DNA from: an uncultured Roseburia sp.
GTDB taxonomy: Bacteria; Bacillota; Clostridia; Lachnospirales; Lachnospiraceae
DNA length: 64,000 nucleotides
Reading direction: 5' to 3'
Assembly (NCBI GenBank): GCA_900539115.1
Contig: UQAQ01000011.1
Location: 13,113 to 77,112, forward strand
Part shown: piece by piece, positions 43,578 to 52,231 of the stretch
Numbering within the stretch: position 1 is the first letter of the stretch
How the letters are laid out: each line of letters starts with the position of its first letter
The notes under the pieces: model-generated
Told to the model about the DNA's origin: nothing
What the model saw: the letters and a program-made list of their open reading frames with translations, nothing else
Databases searched by the model: none
Position numbers and translations under genes: made by a program

Positions 43578-45209
43578 ATGAGACAGATTTTAATTGGCGG
43601 TGCATGGCCATATGCAAATGGCTCACTGCACATAGGACATATTGCAGGACTCTTACCGGGAGATGTATTGGCGAGATACCATCGGGCAATCGGAGACAAC
43701 GTATATTTTGTGTCGGGAAGTGATTGTCATGGCACGCCTGTAGCGCTCCGGGCAAAACAGGAAAATAAGACACCACAGAAGGTGAGCGACTTTTATCACA
43801 GGGAATTTACAGAGTGCTTTGAACGGCTGGGATTTAGTTATGATGTCTATACCAAAACCTCTGCAAAGGAGCATAAAGATTTTGTGAGAGAATTTCATAA
43901 AAAATTGTACGAAAGTCCCTATGTCTATGAAAAAGAGGTTCCACAGGCTTATTGTAAAAACTGTAAAACTTTTTTGGCAGACCGTTTTGTATTAGGGAAA
44001 TGCCCTACCTGCGGAAGTGATACGAGAGGCGATCAATGCGATTGCTGCGACACCGTTTTAGAGCCGGAAACACTTATCGAACCAACGTGTGCTGTATGCG
44101 GAAAACCAATTGGTTTCAAGAATTCCACTCACTTATACATTGCTATTTCCAAGCTCCGGTCAGAGTTAGAAACACTGGTTGAAACTCATCCGGAATGGCG
44201 AAAAAATGCAATTGCATTTACAAAGCGATATATCAGCGAAGGCTTAAGAGACCGGGCATTAACCAGAGATCTGGACTGGGGAATCCGTGTACCGAAAGAA
44301 GGATATGAAAACAAAACCATTTATATATGGGCAGAAAATGTATTAGGGTATCTGTCTGCGAGCAGAGTGGCTGCCGGAAAAGACGTAAACGCTTTTTCTG
44401 CGTTGTGGCAGGGAAAAGATGTGAAACATTATTATGTACACGGGAAGGATAATATTCCATTTCATACGATCATATTGCCAGCACTTTTACTCGGCAATGG
44501 AGCGGGTTGGCATTTACCGGATCAAATCATATCCAGTGAATATCTGACTTTGGAGGGCAGGAAAATATCTACAAGCCAAAATTACGCAATATGGGTAAAA
44601 GATTTACTGGATCATTATGAAGCGGATTCCATTCGATACTTTTTTATTGCAAACGGACCGGAGAAAAAAGATGCGGATTTCTCATGGAGAGAATATGTCA
44701 GAAAACATAATGGCGAATTACTTGGCGCATATGGAAATTTTGTAAACAGAACCTTGGCGTTTATTCAAAAATATTGCGATGGTATCGTGCCGCAGGGAAG
44801 TAATAACGTTCAATGGGAACAACAAATAGATCAACTGTATACTACGGCAGGAAAACTTATTGAAAGTGGACATTTCAAAGATGCAATAACCGAAATCTTT
44901 GATTTTATACGAAAGGCAAACAAGTATTTTGATACAGAGCAACCCTGGATCACGCGGAGTACAGATCAAAATGCCTGTAATAATACTCTTTATCAATGTG
45001 TACAGATTATAGCAAATTTAGCCGTTTTGCTTGCGCCTTTTTTACCTTTTTCTTCGGGAAAAGTATTAAAATGGCTGAACTTAAACAATAAGTGGGAAAG
45101 ACAGCATGTAGAAAGCGGTTATCCGCTTCCGGAAATTGGAATATTATTCCAACGGATTGATAAAAAGGTAATTGAAGAAGAAACCGAAAAATTAGAAGCT
45201 ATTCTATAG
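43578..45209 (+). CDS. metG: Methionine--tRNA ligase (two zinc-knuckle, MetRS2-like)
   Basis: Charges tRNA-Met. The 543-residue class I synthetase has HIGH as SLHIGHIAG, and its KMSKS loop reads KISTS. It carries two zinc knuckles (eight cysteines: CKNC, CPTC, CDCC, CAVC at about 120-180), as in archaeal and E. coli-type enzymes. It has no C-terminal tRNA-binding (EMAP) domain. Many Firmicutes have a one-knuckle MetRS instead, and in some a second enzyme of this kind gives tolerance to MetRS inhibitors; whether this is the only MetRS here cannot be seen. GAGG precedes the ATG. Confidence 0.92.
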   Translation: MRQILIGGAWPYANGSLHIGHIAGLLPGDVLARYHRAIGDNVYFVSGSDCHGTPVALRAKQENKTPQKVSDFYHREFTECFERLGFSYDVYTKTSAKEHKDFVREFHKKLYESPYVYEKEVPQAYCKNCKTFLADRFVLGKCPTCGSDTRGDQCDCCDTVLEPETLIEPTCAVCGKPIGFKNSTHLYIAISKLRSELETLVETHPEWRKNAIAFTKRYISEGLRDRALTRDLDWGIRVPKEGYENKTIYIWAENVLGYLSASRVAAGKDVNAFSALWQGKDVKHYYVHGKDNIPFHTIILPALLLGNGAGWHLPDQIISSEYLTLEGRKISTSQNYAIWVKDLLDHYEADSIRYFFIANGPEKKDADFSWREYVRKHNGELLGAYGNFVNRTLAFIQKYCDGIVPQGSNNVQWEQQIDQLYTTAGKLIESGHFKDAITEIFDFIRKANKYFDTEQPWITRSTDQNACNNTLYQCVQIIANLAVLLAPFLPFSSGKVLKWLNLNNKWERQHVESGYPLPEIGILFQRIDKKVIEEETEKLEAIL

Positions 45210-45223
45210 TAAAAAAAACGCAT

Positions 45224-45255
45224 GAAAAAGGGGGCGGTCTTCTGCCCCCCCTTTC
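45224..45255 (+). terminator. Terminator between metG and the convergent gene
   Basis: GAAAAAGGGGGC and GCCCCCCCTTTC form a strong G/C stem around 8 nt. It lies between the convergent stops of metG and the 156-residue gene and serves both strands. Confidence 0.85.
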
Positions 45256-45256
45256 A

Positions 45257-45727
45257 TTAAAATCCACCATTTTGATATGCTCTGGCAATGACATACGATG
45301 GTTCATAGAATGCACTGCAATTGTAATTATCAATAACTTCACAAAGTTCGTCATTATAAACCCGAATGATCGCCTCAACATAATCTTCTTTGGAAGACAT
45401 CGTATCTCTTACCAGTCTCTGATATACTGCCCCCATATCCAACGCAGAAGGAATGATTTCTGCGAGTTCCCTGTCAACGGCTGTAATATCAAAGTTCCCT
45501 TCCTTTAAGTCATATTCTTTAATCCAATCATTCTCGACTTGAAGCGGATTTTCGCAATGCAATACATTGGCACAGCTCAACAAATGATATAATTCCTCTT
45601 TTCCAATTGCATTTACAACATATTTGTTTTTCTGCTTAATATGCCGTGCCACTCTTTCAATCATATAGCAGATAAAATAAACATCATCTAACTGTATCTC
45701 TTCCTCCGGAAAATACTTATTTTTCAT
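45257..45727 (-). CDS. Hypothetical protein, partner of DUF3990 gene
   Basis: A 156-residue acidic soluble protein that I do not recognise with certainty; related short partners of DUF3990 genes are often labelled DUF3791. It looks all-helical (IQLDDVYFICYMIERVARHI; ELYHLLSCANVLHCENPLQVE) and has no signal or membrane segment. Its start overlaps the DUF3990 stop by 4 bp (ATGA), so production is coupled. As the second gene of such a pair it could be the antitoxin of an ART-like toxin; that is inference. Confidence 0.75.
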   Translation of the reverse strand: MKNKYFPEEEIQLDDVYFICYMIERVARHIKQKNKYVVNAIGKEELYHLLSCANVLHCENPLQVENDWIKEYDLKEGNFDITAVDRELAEIIPSALDMGAVYQRLVRDTMSSKEDYVEAIIRVYNDELCEVIDNYNCSAFYEPSYVIARAYQNGGF

Positions 45728-46182
45728 AGTGTATCACTTCCTTCAAATGTCAATGTTTTCAATGCCTCTTCGGTGCAGAACACAATCTGGTGCGTAGGAT
45801 AATTGAACTTTGCAATTTCCCAAAATGCTTTTCGAGGAATTCTTCCATCTATAAAGGCTTCCACATAATTCCAAATCTGATCGTCTGCCATTGGTCCCTC
45901 AATAATATCATAATCATGTTCTATACCTCTGCGGCAATTCACAACAAAATCCAGCCATTCATCTGTCATCTCCTCGAATTTTAACACTTTTAACCCTGAA
46001 TCCTGCACATACTTATAACGATTAATGACTGAATTTCCCTTTTTGGTCATTGCCCATCGTTTCGCCTGTTTAAACAAATTTGTACAATAAAAACCATATC
46101 CAAAATCTTTATAAAAACCATTCTGAAGCACTCGCGGAACCGGTACTTCTACGTTACTTCCATGGTATACAATATTCTGCAT
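45724..46182 (-). CDS. DUF3990 protein, ADP-ribosyltransferase-like
   Basis: A 152-residue protein with YHGSNVEVPVPRVL at the start, then KDFGYGFYCTNLFKQAKRWA, the two hallmark blocks of DUF3990. They resemble the His and Tyr motifs of the ART fold; a late acidic residue (CTEEALKTLTFE) could be the third. Such proteins are candidate toxins that modify a nucleic acid or protein with ADP-ribose. It has its own strong promoter and is followed, with overlap, by a small acidic partner. Activity is inferred. Confidence 0.82.
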   Translation of the reverse strand: MQNIVYHGSNVEVPVPRVLQNGFYKDFGYGFYCTNLFKQAKRWAMTKKGNSVINRYKYVQDSGLKVLKFEEMTDEWLDFVVNCRRGIEHDYDIIEGPMADDQIWNYVEAFIDGRIPRKAFWEIAKFNYPTHQIVFCTEEALKTLTFEGSDTL

Positions 46183-46209
46183 AGAATTCCCCCTGATAAT
46201 TTTAGTAGT

Positions 46210-46238
46210 ATTGTAACATCATTTTATAGAAATTTCAA
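46210..46238 (-). promoter_or_regulatory. Promoter of DUF3990 pair
   Basis: Minus strand TTGAAA, 17-bp spacer, TACAAT, then about 28 bases to the ATG with a GGGGG ribosome site. Confidence 0.75.
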
Positions 46239-46246
46239 ACTATATT

Positions 46247-46290
46247 ATTTGCAAAATATTTCCCCGTACAAACTTCAATATTTTGCAAAT
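46247..46290. repeat. Perfect 14-bp inverted repeat
   Basis: ATTTGCAAAATATT and AATATTTTGCAAAT flank a 16-nt loop just upstream of the DUF3990 promoter and about 120 bp beyond the SWIM gene stop. It lacks a T-run, so an operator or recombination site is more likely than a terminator. Confidence 0.7.
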
Positions 46291-46408
46291 TAATTCCACA
46301 AATTCATATTTAAAAATTCTTTCAATAAAACTTCATTTGATTAACATACTGTAACCCTATTTTTTAATAAAATCTTCCTAAAAACCAACTAAATCCACTT
46401 TAATTAGT

Positions 46409-47551
46409 TCACTGTTCATCACTAAATTTCCACTTATATCCGCCCGCATGCTTTTGTATTCCTTTAGCCGCTTCTCTGATACTTTTTGCATTAACCCCTA
46501 TAGCTCTTGATGCCGCTTTTATTGAATCATAATGTGCTATAAAATTTCCCTCATCATCAAAACAATCTAGTGGCCTTATTGCAACAACTTCTACATTTTT
46601 CTGCAACGGTAATATATTAGTTATAGGTTCTTTATTCGAGACTTTCCTCCACTGATATCCACCAGCACTTTTTTTTAATCCAGAACATGCTCTTCTTATA
46701 TTTATCACACCTGCTGATGTTTTGGCCTCCAGTTCCTCATATGAGCTAAACTGTGCAATATAATTGCCGTTTAAATCAAATTGTCTAATATAATATCCTT
46801 CAAGTAGATTTTTTTTAATTTTAGGTACTTCAATTTTCTTTCTCTTTGACTTTGGCAGCAATTCAATTACATGGACTTCTTCAGCATCAGAATTTCCGCC
46901 CTGTTTGAATGTTTCGTCTGAACTTGTCGCAATATCAATACCAAAAAGAAGTTCTAACATATCATCCTTGATAACTCTCTCATCTTCACTACGACTGTTA
47001 ATATCAATAAGCATTTCATTTGTTACTTCAATCAGTTTTCTATCTAGATACTCTTCTACTTTTATACCTCTTAAATGAAGAAGTAGCAGTGGTTCCTGAT
47101 CTAAAATACTTCCTATTGCATATAAAACAGCTGCGATATGTTTACACAGACATGCTACATCTGGGCATGAACATGAAAACTCTATTTCTTTTAATGTAGG
47201 AAAAAGACCCTTATCAATAGAAAATAATTTTCTGTAATTCTCCGGCACAACACCATTTCTAAGCATATTTATATCTTTTATTTGTTTTAGTGTATAGTCT
47301 ACAATATTTTTTGATGCTGGTTTAATGTTAATTTCAACATGATATGATTCAACTGTCGCTCCCGCTACTATTGCATTGATATGACCTTCTTCAATCCGCA
47401 GTTCTTTAATTGCACCTTTTCTTATATAAGTTCGCCCCCGTTCCAACCGGTTATAATAATCAGCATAATTTGCTATATTTTTACACCACTGCTGTCCCCA
47501 CCATTCATACGAAATCACTTTAGAAGATAATTTTACAATGTACTCACTCAT
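46409..47551 (-). CDS. SWIM zinc-finger protein with two NUMOD-like repeats
   Basis: A 380-residue protein whose start, MSEYIVKL, is fixed by GGAGG 8 bases upstream. Residues 127-138 (CSCPDVACLCKH) form a SWIM finger, CxC...CxH, which binds nucleic acid or protein. The C-terminal third has two similar repeats, about 265-315 and 330-378, each ending SAGGYQWRK or HAGGYKWKF after a helix-turn-helix such as IGVNAKSIREAAKG. These look like NUMOD1-type DNA-binding repeats of homing endonucleases; no nuclease domain is present. It overlaps the SNF2 gene by 8 bp and surely works with it. Confidence 0.85.
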   Translation of the reverse strand: MSEYIVKLSSKVISYEWWGQQWCKNIANYADYYNRLERGRTYIRKGAIKELRIEEGHINAIVAGATVESYHVEINIKPASKNIVDYTLKQIKDINMLRNGVVPENYRKLFSIDKGLFPTLKEIEFSCSCPDVACLCKHIAAVLYAIGSILDQEPLLLLHLRGIKVEEYLDRKLIEVTNEMLIDINSRSEDERVIKDDMLELLFGIDIATSSDETFKQGGNSDAEEVHVIELLPKSKRKKIEVPKIKKNLLEGYYIRQFDLNGNYIAQFSSYEELEAKTSAGVINIRRACSGLKKSAGGYQWRKVSNKEPITNILPLQKNVEVVAIRPLDCFDDEGNFIAHYDSIKAASRAIGVNAKSIREAAKGIQKHAGGYKWKFSDEQ

Positions 47552-50123
47552 CCTCATCACCTCCATATGAAACAACTCTTAAAAGTTCTTCTGTTGATAA
47601 TTTCGATAGGACATTATTATCTAAATCGTTGATATATTCATCTGCCATGTTCTGCTTGTCCTTTAACATTGAATTTACAACTTCTTCAATCGTATTAGCT
47701 GTTACAAACTTATACACTGTAACATCATTCTTTTGTCCAATTCTATATGCTCTATCCGTCGCCTGATTCTCAACTGCCGGATTCCACCATCTATCAAAAT
47801 GAATTACATTTTGAGTCGCTGTAAGATTCAAACCAACTCCAGCTGTTTTAAGTGATAAAACCATATATGGATATAAACCACTTTGAAATTCCGTCACATA
47901 TTGATTTCTTCTAGCCATATTAGTATCTCCATCAATCGTTGCTCCTGCTTGATGAAATACATTTTCCAAAACACTATTTAATGCTGGTATAATTTCTTTA
48001 AATTGGGTAAATACTAACACTTTTTCTCGTTTTGCATATATTGTCTCACAAATATTTCTTAATTCTATAAACTTGCCACTCATCTGCTCTTCATAATCCT
48101 GTAAACCATAATACTGACTCGGATGATTACAAATTTGTTTGAGTTTCATCATCGCAGAAAGAACCAATATCTGTCCTTGCCTCTTATCTTTTAATGAAGC
48201 TATTGCATTATTCATGTCTTCTATAACTTTATTATACAAAACAATCTGGTCCTTAGTCATATTTATTATTACATCAATTTCATTTTTCTCTGGTAGATCA
48301 GAAATAATGCTCTTATCTGTCTTAACTCGCCTTAACACAAATGGTTGTATTAGTTCCTTTATTCTCTTATGTGCCTCAGGATTGGATGCATATAATTTTT
48401 TGAATTGCTCCCTTGACCCTAACAACCCAGGATTCAAAAAATCAAATATAGACCATAACTCTAATACATTATTCTCTATTGGAGTTCCCGTCATTGCAAT
48501 TTTCATTCCAGCATTAAGACTTTTTATCCTCTTAGTCTGTGATGTATAATAATTCTTGATAGCTTGAGCTTCATCTAAAATAATAACATCCCAATAAACT
48601 GTATTTAAATAATCAGCTCTCATCGCCGTCTGATATGTTGTTATTGTAATGAATGATTTATAGGTACCTTCCTTAGGAACATTGGATCCTCTAAGAACAA
48701 AAACATCCATTTCAGGAGCAAATTTATTTACTTCATCTTGCCAGTTTGCAATCAATGTCGCTGGTACAATAATCAATACATGTCCATCTTTAGTATTATG
48801 ATATTTTTTTAAAAATGATATAACCTCAACTGTCTTACCAAGCCCCATATCATCCGCTAAGCAAACACCAAATCCTAGGTTATACATTCCCCACAGCCAT
48901 GAGAATGCATCTTTTTGATAAGTTCTAAGTATGGAATCAAATTTTTTTGGCAATTTAGATTGTTCAAAACACTTTCCAATATATCGTTGCAGCCAATCTT
49001 CTCTAGTAAACTCTACACATATAGGGCATTCTGTATCTGAAGCATTTATTCCTGCCTTAGACCTTAATATCTCCAAAAGTGTAGTTCCATCACCCGAATA
49101 TAGTTCATATTCATCAAGTAGCATTTTAAGTTCATGGTGATCGTTATCTACCCAACGCCCTTTTATAAATTCAAGACCTTCCTTTTGTTCTAATAGTGTT
49201 TTTGCGTCTTGTACAGATATTTCAACACCTTTATATACAAGATTTGGCGAAAAATAATTTAACTTTGCTTGACTTAGATATCCTCCTGAAAAGAGCATTT
49301 TCTCATCCATATCTATACGAATCTTCGATTGAGATTCTGTGTACCACTTTGGAATTCTACATACTATTCCACATTTTTCAAAAATATCGACTTCTTTTAA
49401 AAATGAATAAGCATCCTCTTCACTCATTTTTACCGGAAAATAAATATCTCCACTTTCCAGATACTTTGTAACAAATACACTCTCCCTTGCTGCCTTATTT
49501 AAACTTGAAATAAGCAAATCAAGTGCCTTTGTGTTGTCCCTAAACTCTGATAAAGCATTCTTTAATGGAAAATGAACTATTTTATTTCCATGCTTTGCAG
49601 TATATGTTGCTAAAAAAGCAAAGGGATACTCTGTTCTTTCCATATTCTCCACAAGATGAAAATAAATGCGCGAAGGGATAACTAAATCAATTCCCTTTGA
49701 AATAAGATACTCAATTGGCTCTTTTCCAGAAATTTCTATTTCTTGTTTTAATAGTTCATTAAACTTAAACTGTTGATTTAAAATCCAAGAAGAATCAATA
49801 AACTCATGCCCGATAATCATAGGTACATAAGGCATTAATGCTTCTATTTCCAGAATAGACATTTGTGTGTATGTAACTATTCCAAAATTAAGTTCTTCTG
49901 AATCAAGAACTCTTCTCAAAAACTGTTTTGCTAAATGTTGCAAAAATCCAAGTGAAATCGAACTCTTAAATTTACTCAGGAAAGCAAGTTTAAAGAAAAA
50001 TTCATTGGGATTCTCTCTATAACACCGATACAAATCTATCTGAGAACTATCAAGTGTTTCTTCAGAAACTTCATCAATGCCAAAGCCATATTCAGTTATA
50101 TAGACATTAATAAAGTCTTTCAT
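47544..50123 (-). CDS. SNF2-family DEAD-like helicase/ATPase
   Basis: An 859-residue ATP-driven DNA translocase. The N-terminal 400 residues are poorly conserved (a DUF3670-like segment near 270-390 is possible). The motor follows: Walker A LADDMGLGKTVEVI, DEAQ box VIILDEAQAIKN, AMTGTPIENNVLELW, FVLRRVKTD, KVLVFTQF and motif VI QATDRAYRIGQKNDVTVYKF. There is no nuclease or methylase domain. It is encoded with the SWIM protein only. The gene is AT-rich (16 G/C in positions 48001-48060) compared with its neighbours, a sign of transfer. The job may be chromosome maintenance or defence; unknown. Confidence 0.9.
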   Translation of the reverse strand: MKDFINVYITEYGFGIDEVSEETLDSSQIDLYRCYRENPNEFFFKLAFLSKFKSSISLGFLQHLAKQFLRRVLDSEELNFGIVTYTQMSILEIEALMPYVPMIIGHEFIDSSWILNQQFKFNELLKQEIEISGKEPIEYLISKGIDLVIPSRIYFHLVENMERTEYPFAFLATYTAKHGNKIVHFPLKNALSEFRDNTKALDLLISSLNKAARESVFVTKYLESGDIYFPVKMSEEDAYSFLKEVDIFEKCGIVCRIPKWYTESQSKIRIDMDEKMLFSGGYLSQAKLNYFSPNLVYKGVEISVQDAKTLLEQKEGLEFIKGRWVDNDHHELKMLLDEYELYSGDGTTLLEILRSKAGINASDTECPICVEFTREDWLQRYIGKCFEQSKLPKKFDSILRTYQKDAFSWLWGMYNLGFGVCLADDMGLGKTVEVISFLKKYHNTKDGHVLIIVPATLIANWQDEVNKFAPEMDVFVLRGSNVPKEGTYKSFITITTYQTAMRADYLNTVYWDVIILDEAQAIKNYYTSQTKRIKSLNAGMKIAMTGTPIENNVLELWSIFDFLNPGLLGSREQFKKLYASNPEAHKRIKELIQPFVLRRVKTDKSIISDLPEKNEIDVIINMTKDQIVLYNKVIEDMNNAIASLKDKRQGQILVLSAMMKLKQICNHPSQYYGLQDYEEQMSGKFIELRNICETIYAKREKVLVFTQFKEIIPALNSVLENVFHQAGATIDGDTNMARRNQYVTEFQSGLYPYMVLSLKTAGVGLNLTATQNVIHFDRWWNPAVENQATDRAYRIGQKNDVTVYKFVTANTIEEVVNSMLKDKQNMADEYINDLDNNVLSKLSTEELLRVVSYGGDEDE

Positions 50124-50236
50124 AAACTAAACCCTTCCTACTTAAAAATCATTATTATTTATCTATGTTGTAATAATCACATATAAGGCACTTCAATACA
50201 TTCACTCTTCCTTGAATCTATCAAATTCACTTTTTT

Positions 50237-50264
50237 ATTATAACTCTTTCCATCTAAATTTCAA
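50237..50264 (-). promoter_or_regulatory. Promoter of SNF2-SWIM unit
   Basis: Minus strand TTGAAA, 16-bp spacer, TATAAT, leaving a leader of about 105 bases before the SNF2 ATG in which no clear structure was seen. Confidence 0.7.
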
Positions 50265-50288
50265 GCATATCGGAGATTTTTTTAACTT

Positions 50289-50326
50289 TCTCAAAAGGTG
50301 CGGTCACAATACACGCAACCGCACCT
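50289..50326 (-). terminator. Terminator after fabV
   Basis: AGGTGCGGT and ACCGCACCT form a perfect 9-bp stem around 13 nt; TTTGAG follows on the minus strand. It lies 20 bp after the fabV stop and separates it from the accessory block. Confidence 0.75.
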
Positions 50327-50346
50327 CACAACATGCCGAACTCCTA

Positions 50347-51504
50347 TCAAATCTCGACATCCTCACTATAATCTACATTCTCATAGCCAAAACCGAACAT
50401 ATGATAAAACTCATCCCAGTATTCTTTGATATCACCGAGAGTCTCGATGGATTCCGAATCTACTTTGTCCCATACTTCGGAGATCTTGTCCTGTACTTCC
50501 GGACGCATCTCATAGTCATCAAGGCGGATTCTTCCTTCCTCATCGGTTTCCGGGCCGTTTGGCAGTTTTTCCATAAACAGGCGGTCCATCTGCTCGATAC
50601 AGCCTTCATGCAGCCCTGCGTCTTTCATCACACGATAAAGCAGGGAGATGTAAAGCGGAACAATCGGAATCGCTGCGCTGGACTGCGTTACAAGTGCTTT
50701 GTTTACGGATATGTATGCTTTTAATCCAAGGTTTGCAAAGTCCTCATTCATCTTCACGGAAGTCTGATACAGATGCTTTTTCGCCTGTCCAATGCTTCCC
50801 TCTTTATAGATCGGATGCGTAACTTCCGGTCCGATATAAGAATACGCAAGCGTTACAGCATTTTCTGCTACGACACCGGCATCGGCAAGTGCCTGAATCC
50901 AGTCATACCAGTCTTCGCCGCCCATAACCTGGATCGTCGCCTGAATTTCTTCTTCTGTGGCAACCGGAACGGTCACCTCTTTGATCTCATTCGTGCGAAG
51001 ATCAATGGTTTTATTGGTAAAAGGCTCGCCGACGGTCTTCAGTACAGAAGAAACAGTTGTTCCATCCGGCAAGGTTCTGCGTGGTGCTGCCATACTGTAA
51101 ACGATCATATCAACTTTTCCAAAATTTTCCTTTATGCAGGCAATGACATCTTCTTTCATTTCTTTTGAAAAACCATCTCCGTTAAAGGATTTTGCATAAT
51201 AGCCATCCTCTGCTGCAATCTTTTCAAAAGCCTGCGTATTGTAATAACCCGCGGTCGCTGTACGTTTGCCCTTGGCTTCACGCTCAAATGCCACACCGAT
51301 CGTATCTGCTCCATATCCATACGTTACAGCGATACGGGATGCCAGACCGTAACCGGTGGAAGAACCGATCACTAACACTTTCTTAGGTCCTTCTACCTGT
51401 TTTTTTTGTTTTGTATACTCAATCTGTCTGCGCACGCTCTCCTCGCATCCTTTCGGATGAGCTGTCGTACATATAAATCCTTTTACCTTTGGCTCAACTA
51501 CCAT
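50347..51504 (-). CDS. fabV: Trans-2-enoyl-CoA/ACP reductase FabV
   Basis: Reduces trans-2-enoyl thioesters with NADH. The 385 residues have the NAD fold VLVIGSSTGYGLASRIAVTY, MAAPRR, and the enlarged active-site motif Y-x8-K (YSYIGPEVTHPIYKEGSIGQAKK), which sets FabV apart from FabI. It may serve fatty-acid synthesis or, as a crotonyl-CoA reductase (Ter), butyrate formation. FabV enzymes are little affected by triclosan. A GGAGG site lies before the ATG. Confidence 0.95.
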   Translation of the reverse strand: MVVEPKVKGFICTTAHPKGCEESVRRQIEYTKQKKQVEGPKKVLVIGSSTGYGLASRIAVTYGYGADTIGVAFEREAKGKRTATAGYYNTQAFEKIAAEDGYYAKSFNGDGFSKEMKEDVIACIKENFGKVDMIVYSMAAPRRTLPDGTTVSSVLKTVGEPFTNKTIDLRTNEIKEVTVPVATEEEIQATIQVMGGEDWYDWIQALADAGVVAENAVTLAYSYIGPEVTHPIYKEGSIGQAKKHLYQTSVKMNEDFANLGLKAYISVNKALVTQSSAAIPIVPLYISLLYRVMKDAGLHEGCIEQMDRLFMEKLPNGPETDEEGRIRLDDYEMRPEVQDKISEVWDKVDSESIETLGDIKEYWDEFYHMFGFGYENVDYSEDVEI

Positions 51505-51520
51505 TTTAATCCTCCAATCT

Positions 51521-52207
51521 TTATCTCATGATTACATAAAATAATATCATAAAGAAGTGCAGTACACTTCCTGCGATAACAAATAAATGAAAGATCGAAT
51601 GCATATAACGCTTCGTCTTTCCGACGCCATACAATACGGCTCCGATCGTATACGCGATTCCACCGCTGACGAGGTATACCATTCCGCCAAAACCAAGCAG
51701 TTCTATCGTCGGTTTGATAAACAAAATGATACACCATCCCATGCCAAGATAACAGATCATCGCCATTTTCTTATATTTTTCAAGGTCAATTGCGGTAAAT
51801 GTCGCCGCACCAAGACAGCACGCCCACACGATACCAAAGATCACAAATGCGATGACCGGATGATTGACACGGATGCCCGCCAGTGTGATCGCAGTATAAG
51901 TACCTGCGATCAAAAAATAGATCGTGCAGTGGTCAATGACCTGAAACACTTTTTTTGCCCTTTCGGCTGTCAGCCCATGATAAATGCTTGACATCGCATA
52001 TAAAGCAACCATTGTACCGCCGTAAACTGCCGATGCCACAACCGCCCAGGGATCGCCTTTTAATGCTGAAAAAATGACACAAAGTACCAAAGCAGCGATT
52101 GCCAGCGCACCTCCGACAATATGGGAAACCATATTAAAAATTTCCTCGCCTCTCGTATAATCCGGAAGTGTTCGATCTTTTAATTTTGTTCTCTTTTTCT
52201 TTTCCAT
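51521..52207 (-). CDS. Hemolysin III / PAQR-family membrane protein
   Basis: 228 residues with seven membrane segments and the family signatures IFNMVSHIVGGALAIAAL, SSIYHGLTAERAKKVFQVIDH (conserved His/Asp metal site) and SIFHLFVIAGSVLHFF. The family relates to eukaryotic PAQR receptors; the hemolysin name comes from an early B. cereus study and real function here is unknown. It follows chrA by 24 bp with a GGAGGG site. Confidence 0.9.
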   Translation of the reverse strand: MEKKKRTKLKDRTLPDYTRGEEIFNMVSHIVGGALAIAALVLCVIFSALKGDPWAVVASAVYGGTMVALYAMSSIYHGLTAERAKKVFQVIDHCTIYFLIAGTYTAITLAGIRVNHPVIAFVIFGIVWACCLGAATFTAIDLEKYKKMAMICYLGMGWCIILFIKPTIELLGFGGMVYLVSGGIAYTIGAVLYGVGKTKRYMHSIFHLFVIAGSVLHFFMILFYVIMR

Positions 52208-52231
52208 CTTCTTACCCTCCGTGTCTGCATA

